NCBI GenBank assembly: GCA_028869615.1
Contig: JAGWRQ010000142.1
Location: forward strand, 1 to 5,669
Direction: 5' to 3'
From: Candidatus Methylomirabilota bacterium
GTDB lineage: Bacteria; Methylomirabilota; Methylomirabilia; Methylomirabilales; Methylomirabilaceae
DNA: 5,669 nucleotides
Each line of letters starts with the position of its first letter. Positions within the stretch are counted from its first letter, which is position 1. Of this stretch, positions 1 through 5,140 are shown one piece after another. The notes below the pieces were generated by a model, which saw only the letters and a program-made list of their open reading frames with translations, was not told the DNA's origin and did no database searches. A program made the position numbers and the translations under genes.

Positions 1-2
1 CC

Positions 3-917
3 TGGCCCCATCGATTCGCCCTGGCGACCGCGACATCAACGTTGTTGTTGATCTTTGTAGGCGGCCTGGTTACGAACACCGGAGCGGGCCTGGCCGTGCC
101 CGATTGGCCGACCACGTTCGGGCATAACATGTTCCTGTACCCGTGGTCGCACATGGTGGGGGGGATCTTCTACGAACACAGTCATCGGCTGATCGGATCT
201 ACCGTAGGACTACTCACCCTGGGTTTGGCCCTGGTGCTGTGGTTGAAAGAGTCGGGAAGATCGGCCCGGTGGCTCGGAGTTGTTGCCGTCGGTGCGGTCA
301 TCATTCAGGGAGTGCTTGGCGGCCTTCGGGTGATTCTGGTGTCGGCTGGAAGCGAACTCGCCCTTATCCATGGTCTGGTTGCCCAAGCCTTTTTTGCCCT
401 CACAGTTAGCGTGGTAGTATTGACGACTGCTGAGTGGAAACACAGGCCCAGGATGGTCGTAGTTGCTGATGCCGGAGCGGTTCAGCGTCTCTGCCTCCTG
501 ACAACCGGTTGTGTATACCTCCAGATCTGCTTCGGAGCTTTGCTGACACATATCGGCGACTGGACCTTGGCTCATCTGTTGGGTGCCGCCCTCGTGACTA
601 TCCATATCTGGCGACTGGCGACACAGATCTTGAAACATCACTCGGATCAAGTAGGGCTCGCGAGGCCTGTTACTCTCCTGGTCGGCTTGTTGGGGTTGCA
701 ACTTTTGCTGGGTCTCGGGTCGTATGTGAATCGCTTTACCTCATTCGAAATCCCTTATGCGATCTTTACTCGGTTGGCGCTTCCGACTGTCCACCGGATT
801 ACCGGGGCGCTGATGCTGGGAGTCTGTATCGTACTGACGCTACGAGCCTATCGGCTGCTGACGTCGCGGCAGGCCGTAGCCGGCCGGGTATTACTCGCCG
901 AGCGGGTGCGCGCATGA
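3..917 (+). CDS. ctaA: Heme A synthase (CtaA/COX15 family), 5' end outside window
   Basis: Polytopic membrane protein that oxidises the C8 methyl group of heme O to a formyl group, giving heme A for aa3-type cytochrome oxidases. The frame is open from base 3, and residues before the first in-frame ATG/TTG (TTG at 42) already match the family (a WPHRFALAT stretch leading into TM1). The true start therefore lies upstream and only a short N-terminus is missing. Family marks seen: the GAGLAVPDWP loop after TM1, the E-x-x-H-R motif (Glu codon 174, His codon 183) and further conserved histidines at codons 369, 573 and 792. These are the expected heme ligands of the two four-helix halves, and the hydrophobic pattern fits about eight TM helices. 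The paired cysteines in the first extracellular loop of Bacillus-type CtaA are absent; many COX15-type enzymes lack them. The stop overlaps the ctaB ATG, so the two are probably translationally coupled. Confidence 0.93.
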   Translation, partial: WPHRFALATATSTLLLIFVGGLVTNTGAGLAVPDWPTTFGHNMFLYPWSHMVGGIFYEHSHRLIGSTVGLLTLGLALVLWLKESGRSARWLGVVAVGAVIIQGVLGGLRVILVSAGSELALIHGLVAQAFFALTVSVVVLTTAEWKHRPRMVVVADAGAVQRLCLLTTGCVYLQICFGALLTHIGDWTLAHLLGAALVTIHIWRLATQILKHHSDQVGLARPVTLLVGLLGLQLLLGLGSYVNRFTSFEIPYAIFTRLALPTVHRITGALMLGVCIVLTLRAYRLLTSRQAVAGRVLLAERVRA

Positions 918-1819
918 TGCCCACATCTCACACAGTAGGTGCCGAGTTTACGCGCGCATCCAGGCGAGCGGCGGATTTCGTGTCCTTGGCGAAGCCGCGT
1001 ATCCTGCTGATGGTGCTGCTTACCACAGCCACTGGCTGTTATCTTGGTTTTGGCAGCACGCCAGACTACGTGGCACTACTACAGGTGCTTGCCGGGACAG
1101 CGCTTGCTGCGGGCGGCACCCTCGCGCTGAATCAGTTCCTCGAGCGCGACCTGGACGCGCGGATGGCGCGCACACAGCTCCGGCCGTTGCCGGCCGGCCG
1201 GCTACAGCCTGCAGAGGCGCTCCTGTTCGGAGTGGTGCTCGTTGCCGCGGGCTTGCTGTACCTGACCATCGCGGTCAACGCCTTGAGCGGTATAGCGGCG
1301 GCGGTAACCATGGGCAGCTATCTGTTTCTCTACACGCCGATGAAGCGAAAGACCGCATGGTGCATTGTTGTCGGAGCGGTACCCGGGGCATTGCCGCCGG
1401 TGATCGGCTGGGCGGCAGCCACGGGAAGACTTGGCATTGAAGCGTGGGTACTGTTCACCATCCTGTTTGTGTGGCAGCTTCCTCATACGTTGGCCATTGC
1501 CATGCTGTATAAGGACGATTATAAGCGGGCAGGGATTCGACTCCTCCCCGTGATCGATCCGGACGATACAATGACGAGAAGTCAGATTGTCTGCGACTGC
1601 CTGATCTTGCTCGTGGTGAGCCTATTACCAACCCTCATTGGATTCGCCGGCCCAGTCTATTTCGTGGGCGCATTGACGCTAGGTATCGGTATGGTGGGAT
1701 GCGGGATTGCGCTTGTCCGGTGGCGATCCGCGACAGATGTGAGGCGGCTGGTGTTCGCGTCGCTCGTGCACCTTCCGGCCCTACTCTTGCTGATGGTGCT
1801 GGACAGAGTGCCATTGTAA
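914..1819 (+). CDS. ctaB: Protoheme IX farnesyltransferase (heme O synthase), UbiA family
   Basis: Integral membrane prenyltransferase that transfers a farnesyl group from farnesyl diphosphate to the vinyl group of protoheme IX, forming heme O, the substrate of CtaA. The 301-residue length is normal for the family. The first Mg-diphosphate-binding motif is near residues 73-95: N73, E77, D79 and D81, followed by an RT..RPLPAG signature. Glu stands where many members have the first Asp. The second motif is at about 199-210 (YKDDYKRAG...LPV). Hydrophobic segments throughout fit the usual nine or so TM helices. The frame is open upstream to 509, but that part lies inside ctaA and is not family-like. 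The ATG at 914, which shares ATGA with the ctaA stop, is the natural start; a second ATG at 917 is equally possible. No clear Shine-Dalgarno is visible, which fits coupling to ctaA. Identification is secure. Confidence 0.96.
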   Translation: MMPTSHTVGAEFTRASRRAADFVSLAKPRILLMVLLTTATGCYLGFGSTPDYVALLQVLAGTALAAGGTLALNQFLERDLDARMARTQLRPLPAGRLQPAEALLFGVVLVAAGLLYLTIAVNALSGIAAAVTMGSYLFLYTPMKRKTAWCIVVGAVPGALPPVIGWAAATGRLGIEAWVLFTILFVWQLPHTLAIAMLYKDDYKRAGIRLLPVIDPDDTMTRSQIVCDCLILLVVSLLPTLIGFAGPVYFVGALTLGIGMVGCGIALVRWRSATDVRRLVFASLVHLPALLLLMVLDRVPL

Positions 1820-1881
1820 CGTCAGCATCCAGCAAAACTGGCGCGATGACCTCACGCCTGACGCTGGTAGGGAATTTTTTC
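1820..1881. other. Intergenic spacer after ctaB, possible weak terminator
   Basis: Short complementary arms are present: CGTCAG (1820-1825) with CTGACG (1858-1863), CCAGC (1829-1833) with GCTGG (1863-1867), and a small CCAG/CTGG hairpin at 1829-1841. A run of six T follows at 1875-1880. The stems are short and lie 7-11 nt from the T-run, so this is at best a weak terminator for the ctaAB transcript. The T-run could equally be an AT-rich element in front of the promoter that begins at 1882. Confidence 0.25.
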
Positions 1882-1909
1882 TTGACAAGCTCTTGACGAT
1901 GCGTACAAT
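1882..1909 (+). promoter_or_regulatory. Strong sigma70-type promoter for the zinc-ribbon gene
   Basis: A perfect -35 hexamer TTGACA (1882-1887) is separated by 16 bp from TACAAT (1904-1909), which matches the -10 consensus at 5 of 6 positions. An A2T6 stretch lies directly upstream. CTTGAC occurs twice, at 1881 and 1892, 11 bp apart or about one helical turn; the second copy is too close to the -10 to act as a -35. The expected transcript start is about 1915-1917, some 210 nt before the next start codon. Confidence 0.7.
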
Positions 1910-1915
1910 GCCTTT

Positions 1916-2124
1916 TCGGACCACCATGGCTCACCGAAGCTGCTAGCTCGCCAGCTCTTTCTTCGGTACCGCCGATATATTCGGTTTACTGCTGTCATTA
2001 TAAGCTAGGGATGGGTGTGCGCCTGCAGGGCGTGTCGATCGTGGTGCGCTGGCGGTGTGCGCGTGTGGGTCCGGCGAATGGAAGACAGTGTTACATATTG
2101 TTGTGAAAGGAGGGAGAAGTCGAC
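1916..2124 (+). promoter_or_regulatory. Long 5' leader of the zinc-ribbon gene, possibly structured
   Basis: This stretch of about 209 nt lies between the predicted transcript start and the ATG at 2125 and holds no convincing gene. Visible structure: a perfect 7-bp inverted repeat ACCGAAG (1933-1939)/CTTCGGT (1961-1967), a small CCGA/TCGG hairpin (1972-1984), and a GT-rich tract (2011-2070) with few C or A. CTTTC at 1957-1961 could pair with GAAAG at 2105-2109, which overlaps the Shine-Dalgarno and would compete with the 7-bp hairpin. I do not recognise a known riboswitch or attenuator. A regulatory role is inferred only from leader length and these pairings. Confidence 0.35.
2014..2069 (+). 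repeat. 9-bp direct repeat and alternating purine-pyrimidine tract
   Basis: GGTGTGCGC occurs at 2014-2022 and again at 2054-2062, exactly 40 bp apart, with a related GGTGCGC at 2043-2049. The second copy continues into a strict 13-nt purine-pyrimidine alternation, GTGTGCGCGTGTG (2055-2067), which is also a mirror repeat. Such tracts can adopt Z-DNA under negative supercoiling. The tract lies within the leader of the zinc-ribbon gene. Confidence 0.5.
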
Positions 2125-2301
2125 ATGGCGGAGAAGCCAGCAGGAGCAAAGCTTGCCAGCCGCACTAAGAACCAGGTCAAGAAGACGGCCGGTCAGTGTG
2201 GGTGCGGCGGCGATCTGATCTGGAGCATGGTCTTTAACCCGCGCGGTCGCATGATGAAAGTCTGCGAGAAGTGCGGGACGGCCGTGCCAAAGGTAGGGTA
2301 G
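2125..2301 (+). CDS. Small basic zinc-ribbon protein, function unknown
   Basis: A 58-residue protein I do not recognise as a named family. The first ~24 residues are rich in Lys and Arg (K4, K9, R13, K15, K19, K20) and probably disordered or nucleic-acid binding. The rest is a compact zinc ribbon with two knuckles, C25-x-C27 and C47-x2-C50, separated by 19 residues that include GGDLIW and a basic NPRGRMMK stretch. There is no signal peptide or membrane segment, so it should be cytosolic. The ATG at 2125 is preceded by AAAGGAGG (2106-2113), a near-perfect Shine-Dalgarno with a somewhat long 11-nt spacer. A near-consensus promoter about 215 nt upstream and a strong terminator 32 nt downstream make it a single-gene transcript, probably well expressed. 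The four-Cys pattern, good ribosome binding site and flanking signals support a real gene. Binding to RNA, ribosome or DNA is inference only. Confidence 0.82.
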   Translation: MAEKPAGAKLASRTKNQVKKTAGQCGCGGDLIWSMVFNPRGRMMKVCEKCGTAVPKVG

Positions 2302-2332
2302 GGCACGATAGCGAGCGGCCTCTTAGAACCAC

Positions 2333-2371
2333 AGGGCTCCCCGGCATCATTTGGGGAGCCCTTTTTGTTTT
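2333..2371 (+). terminator. Strong intrinsic terminator after the zinc-ribbon gene
   Basis: A perfect 10-bp stem, AGGGCTCCCC (2333-2342) with GGGGAGCCCT (2353-2362), encloses a 10-nt loop and is followed by the T-rich tract TTTTTGTTTT (2362-2371). It begins 32 nt after the zinc-ribbon stop codon and isolates that gene from the downstream run. Confidence 0.93.
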
Positions 2372-2433
2372 CAGGTTGACTTGAGCCGGGGGCGGCAAGT
2401 CCCCGCGTCCTCCCAACGAGGGGGAGATTACGC
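2372..2433. other. Intergenic spacer with short GC hairpins
   Basis: No gene is visible here. Two small GC stems occur in succession: CGGGG (2387-2391) with CCCCG (2401-2405), and CCTC (2409-2412) with GAGG (2418-2421). Neither is followed by a T-run. A TTGACT hexamer at 2376-2381 has no AT-rich -10 at the right distance, so I do not call a promoter on it. Confidence 0.3.
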
Positions 2434-2462
2434 TTGGCAGTAGCCGGTCCACACAGTATCAT
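2434..2462 (+). promoter_or_regulatory. Candidate sigma70 promoter for the SDR-to-alkyltransferase run
   Basis: TTGGCA (2434-2439) and TATCAT (2457-2462) each match consensus at 5 of 6 positions and are separated by the optimal 17 bp. The expected start site is near 2469, giving a leader of about 87 nt before the reductase ATG at 2556. It lies downstream of the terminator, where a new promoter is needed. Confidence 0.5.
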
Positions 2463-2487
2463 AAACCTCGAATCGGATATGCAACCC

Positions 2488-2502
2488 CGATCAAGTTGAT
2501 CG
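2488..2502. repeat. Perfect 15-bp palindrome, possible operator
   Basis: CGATCAA and TTGATCG form a perfect inverted repeat around a single central G. It is positioned about +20 to +34 relative to the predicted start of the downstream promoter. A wider, partly matched pair flanks it: CGGAT (2474-2478) with ATCCG (2504-2508). This placement suits a dimeric repressor operator acting as a roadblock. As RNA it could form CGAUC/GAUCG with a 5-nt loop. No regulator is encoded in the window. Confidence 0.4.
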
Positions 2503-2555
2503 AATCCGTGTGCAGGCGTTGCGGGACAAGGCTGGCGTGAACTGAGTGGGGGGAG

Positions 2556-3290
2556 ATGGAGCTTCACGGGCGGACGGCGTTGGTGACAGGGGCGGCCAAG
2601 CGTGTGGGCCGGGCGATTGCCTTGGCGATGGCCGGTCGGGGTGCCGATGTGGTGATCCATTACAAAAGCAGCGCGTCCGAGGCCTACGAGACCGTGGAGG
2701 CGGTGGAGCGTCTTGGCCGACGAGCGTCCGCTATCCAGGCTGATTTGGCGGAGCCGGATCAGGTCGAGGCGCTGGCCGACCGCGCAGTGAGGGTGTTTGG
2801 GAAGATCGACGTCCTGGTGAACAGCGCTGCGATCTTCCGGAGGACGCCGCTCGAACAGCTTACCGCGCAGGACTGGGAGCAGTTCCTGCGCGTGAACCTT
2901 ACGGGACCCTTCTTGCTGGCTAGACGACTGGGCCTGCTGATGCGGCAGCAGGGAGCCGGGAAGATCATCAATGTCGCCGATGTTGCGGGGATCAAACCGT
3001 GGGCCGACTTCCTGCCCTATTCGGTCTCCAAGGGGATGTTGATCACCATCACCCAGGGGCTGGCAAAGGCGCTGGCGCCGGAGGTCCAGGTGAACGCCGT
3101 AGTACCCGGCACGGTATTGCTGGCAGAGGAGTATGGCGAGAAGGAGCGGGAGTCAATCGTTAAGGGCACGCTCCTCAAGCGGATCGGTGACCCGGCCGAC
3201 ATCGCCCAGACCGTCCTGTTCCTTGTGGAGGGGTCGGATTTCATCACCGGTCAGGTCGTGGTAGTAGATGGGGGTCGATCGATCCACTAA
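2556..3290 (+). CDS. Short-chain dehydrogenase/reductase, pteridine-reductase-like
   Basis: A 244-residue classical SDR with a Rossmann fold, cytosolic and NAD(P)H-dependent. The cofactor motif is TGAAKRVG (11-18); the basic K15-R16 and the following IHYKSS (34-39) resemble NADPH-binding pteridine reductases. Also present are D63, the NSAA motif (89-92) in place of NNAG, and structural N114. The usual catalytic Ser is replaced by Asp: D142 in NVADVAG, followed by Y155-x3-K159. An Asp-Tyr-Lys triad is characteristic of PTR1/FolM-type pteridine reductases rather than FabG ketoacyl-ACP reductases. The C-terminal FITGQ...VDGG signature (234-241) is intact. Reduction of a dihydropterin or dihydrofolate is therefore plausible but unproven. 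The only usable start in the frame is the ATG at 2556, because a stop lies at 2538-2540; the purine-rich GGGGGGAG before it abuts the ATG with almost no spacer. First gene of a close-packed run, 6 nt before the next. Confidence 0.9.
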   Translation: MELHGRTALVTGAAKRVGRAIALAMAGRGADVVIHYKSSASEAYETVEAVERLGRRASAIQADLAEPDQVEALADRAVRVFGKIDVLVNSAAIFRRTPLEQLTAQDWEQFLRVNLTGPFLLARRLGLLMRQQGAGKIINVADVAGIKPWADFLPYSVSKGMLITITQGLAKALAPEVQVNAVVPGTVLLAEEYGEKERESIVKGTLLKRIGDPADIAQTVLFLVEGSDFITGQVVVVDGGRSIH

Positions 3291-3296
3291 GCAGCC

Positions 3297-3986
3297 ATGA
3301 AGGATGAGATGGGCCACACTCTCTATCTGAAGCAAATGGAATTGGGCGAGATGGCCAACTATGTCTATCTCATCGGCTCGACCAGGACGAAGGAGGCTGC
3401 TGTGATCGATCCGGCCTGGGAGATCGATAGGATCGTAAAGCTCGCGCAGGTCGATGAGATGCGACTCACCCACATCCTCGTCACCCACACCCATCCCGAT
3501 CATGTGGGCGGCAAGCTGTTCGGTCTGCAGATCCAGGGAGTCGCGGAGCTGCTCGAGCGGGTAGACGCCAAGGTGGTAGTTCATCAAGCTGAGGCCGGCC
3601 ACCTGATCCCCCTCGCCGGATCGAACATCAAGCGAGTCGACCATGGGGACATTCTGAACCTCGGCGACGTCACCGTCACGATTATCCATACCCCTGGCCA
3701 TACGCCGGGATCACAATGTTTTCTGGTGCAGGATTGCCTGGTTACAGGGGATACACTGTTCATCGGCTCGTGCGGCCGAGTCGATCTCCCGGGCAGTAGC
3801 CCTGAGCAGATGTACGATTCGCTGACCAATAGAGTGATGAGGCTGGACGATAAGACCGTGGTCCTGCCCGGCCACAACTACGCCGCTGGTCGTACCTCCA
3901 GCAGCATCGGCGAAGAGCGAAAAAAGAACCCCTATGTGCAGTGTCGCTCCCTTGCTGCGTTCCTCCGCGCCACGGGCAATGCCTAA
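3297..3986 (+). CDS. Metallo-beta-lactamase-fold hydrolase (glyoxalase II / ETHE1-like)
   Basis: A 229-residue (or 225) soluble MBL-fold enzyme with a complete metal site: H64-x-H66-x-D68-H69, H135 in GHTPGS, D152 in TGDTLF and H193 in LPGHNY. These bind one or two Zn or Fe ions. The SCGRVDLPG stretch (158-166) and the C-terminal EERKKNPY (206-213) resemble glyoxalase II and persulfide dioxygenases, which act on glutathione or related thiol adducts. The exact substrate cannot be read from sequence. No signal peptide is seen. The first ATG (3297) has no Shine-Dalgarno, whereas an in-frame ATG at 3309 is preceded by AAGGA, so translation may start four codons later. The gene lies 6 nt after the reductase stop and overlaps the next start by 8 nt. 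The fold assignment is secure, the subfamily moderate. Confidence 0.92.
   Translation: MKDEMGHTLYLKQMELGEMANYVYLIGSTRTKEAAVIDPAWEIDRIVKLAQVDEMRLTHILVTHTHPDHVGGKLFGLQIQGVAELLERVDAKVVVHQAEAGHLIPLAGSNIKRVDHGDILNLGDVTVTIIHTPGHTPGSQCFLVQDCLVTGDTLFIGSCGRVDLPGSSPEQMYDSLTNRVMRLDDKTVVLPGHNYAAGRTSSSIGEERKKNPYVQCRSLAAFLRATGNA
3300..3304 (+). promoter_or_regulatory. Shine-Dalgarno favouring the internal start of the MBL gene
   Basis: AAGGA sits 4 nt before the ATG at 3309 but inside the reading frame opened by the ATG at 3297, which has no such site. The motif supports initiation at 3309, though the spacer is at the short end. The protein from either start keeps all family motifs. Confidence 0.4.
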
Positions 3987-5136
3987 GTCCGGCGGAGCAC
4001 CGATCCCTCGACAGAGCTCTGGACCCATCTACTCAGCTTCTCGGCTCTCCACGTACGAGTCCTGCCCCCTTCAGTACAGATTCCGCTACATCGACCGGAT
4101 TCCTCGTGAGGAGGAGTCGATCGAGGCATTCCTCGGATCACGGGTCCATGAGGCGCTTCACAAGCTTTATCGAGATCTGCGATCCGGTGGAGATCTGAGC
4201 GTGGCTGATCTGCTGAACGACTATCGCCGGCAGTGGGGGCAGCACTGGCACAACCAGGTGAAGATCGTCAAGCAGGATCGCTCGATCGATTCTTACAAGG
4301 AGTTTGGCGAGCGTTGTCTGGTCAACTACTATCAGGCGCATCAGCCGTTCAACCACGGACAGGTATTGGGGCTAGAGTATCAGGTGGCCACCTCCCTTGA
4401 CCCCCATGGCTGCTACAAGATTCAAGGGTACATCGACCGTCTGGTCAGTGTCGGATCGGGGCGGTATGAGATCCATGATTATAAGACGTCCGGTCGTCTG
4501 CCAAGCCAGGGAGATCTGGATGCCGATCGGCAACTGGCCCTCTATCAGCTCGCGGTAGAAGGGATATGGTCTGACGCCAAAGAGATCGAGTTGGTCTGGC
4601 ACTACCTCGCTTTTGGTAAGGAACTCCGTTCACGGCGAACGCCGAATGCCCTCGAGAGGTTGAAAAGTTCGACGATCGCTGTCATCGACCGGATTGAGGC
4701 CGACACCGAGTTCAAGCCGATTAAAAGCAGTCTGTGCCACTGGTGCGCTTACCAGAACATCTGCCCGCTCTGGACTGACTATCCCGATTCAACCCGTGCC
4801 CGATCCACTAATAAGGCTTTTAGCAATGGCCGATCGATGGAGGTCCAGACCTCAGCCGAGCGAGGGGGGCTTGACCTGCAATCTATTGCTCGCGACGCGC
4901 TCCGGGAGGCGATCGCGGCGGCGGTCGAGCACGAAGGGGCGGAGATCCGTTTTGCCGAACACGGTCAGCTCTGGATCAGTGTGGACCAATTACAAACGAA
5001 GACTACCCTGGATGGTACGGTGGACGGGTGGGTCCCGCTGTCCGCCGAAAGCTTGCCTCTGCTTTTCAGACAGGTGGAACTGGCGCGGCTGAGCGCCCCT
5101 TTTGTTGAAAAGCTGCAGCGGTACCTTGCGTTGTGA
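3979..5136 (+). CDS. RecB/Cas4-like PD-(D/E)XK nuclease with Fe-S cysteines
   Basis: A 385-residue protein of the PD-(D/E)XK nuclease superfamily. It opens with the SASRLSTYESCP-type signature (19-30). RecB-family motifs follow in order: GSRVHEALH (H57), E133 in LGLEYQV, GYIDR (D153), HDYKTS (D167, K169) and the QLALYQ motif (185-190). C29 together with C253-x2-C256-x5-C262 matches the four-Cys 4Fe-4S clasp of AddB and Cas4 nucleases, which ties the two ends of the core together. Likely activity is Mg-dependent DNA exonuclease or endonuclease; the substrate is unknown and no helicase is adjacent. After a polar linker (~266-296) comes an ~90-residue C-terminal region that I cannot assign. The ATG at 3979 overlaps the MBL gene by 8 nt and has no Shine-Dalgarno, suggesting coupling. 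An ATG at 3934 is in frame but would add 15 non-conserved residues. No cas genes are visible, so a Cas4 role is not supported. Confidence 0.88.
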   Translation: MPKSGGAPIPRQSSGPIYSASRLSTYESCPLQYRFRYIDRIPREEESIEAFLGSRVHEALHKLYRDLRSGGDLSVADLLNDYRRQWGQHWHNQVKIVKQDRSIDSYKEFGERCLVNYYQAHQPFNHGQVLGLEYQVATSLDPHGCYKIQGYIDRLVSVGSGRYEIHDYKTSGRLPSQGDLDADRQLALYQLAVEGIWSDAKEIELVWHYLAFGKELRSRRTPNALERLKSSTIAVIDRIEADTEFKPIKSSLCHWCAYQNICPLWTDYPDSTRARSTNKAFSNGRSMEVQTSAERGGLDLQSIARDALREAIAAAVEHEGAEIRFAEHGQLWISVDQLQTKTTLDGTVDGWVPLSAESLPLLFRQVELARLSAPFVEKLQRYLAL

Positions 5137-5140
5137 TCGT

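Noticed and set aside
210..701. 163-codon open frame on the minus strand
   Set aside because: It lies wholly inside ctaA, has no recognisable motif, and the opposite frame has full family signatures.
509..913. Upstream in-frame extension of ctaB
   Set aside because: It overlaps ctaA coding sequence and shows no UbiA-family features; the ATG at 914 gives a normal-length protein.
1926..1946. Six-codon ORF (MAHRSC, then stop) near the 5' end of the leader, a possible leader peptide
   Set aside because: No convincing Shine-Dalgarno and no run of regulatory codons; short ORFs of this size are expected by chance.
2015..2218. 67-codon + strand open frame over the leader and start of the zinc-ribbon gene
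   Set aside because: Arg/Ser-rich translation typical of an out-of-frame reading; it overlaps the better supported zinc-ribbon frame.
2193..2660. 155-codon minus-strand open frame
   Set aside because: It runs across the terminator, promoter candidate and reductase start, with Pro/Arg-rich composition and no motif.
3153..3701. 182-codon minus-strand open frame
   Set aside because: Shadow of the reductase and MBL genes, both of which have complete active-site motifs in their own frames.
4911..4918. GCGATCGC octamer, as in cyanobacterial HIP1
   Set aside because: I noticed only one copy, inside the nuclease gene; GATC-rich words are common in this window and HIP1 requires strong enrichment.
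3979..5136. Possible CRISPR Cas4 or adaptation locus
   Set aside because: The nuclease shares the Cas4-type Fe-S signature, but there are no cas1/cas2 genes and no repeat-spacer array in the window.
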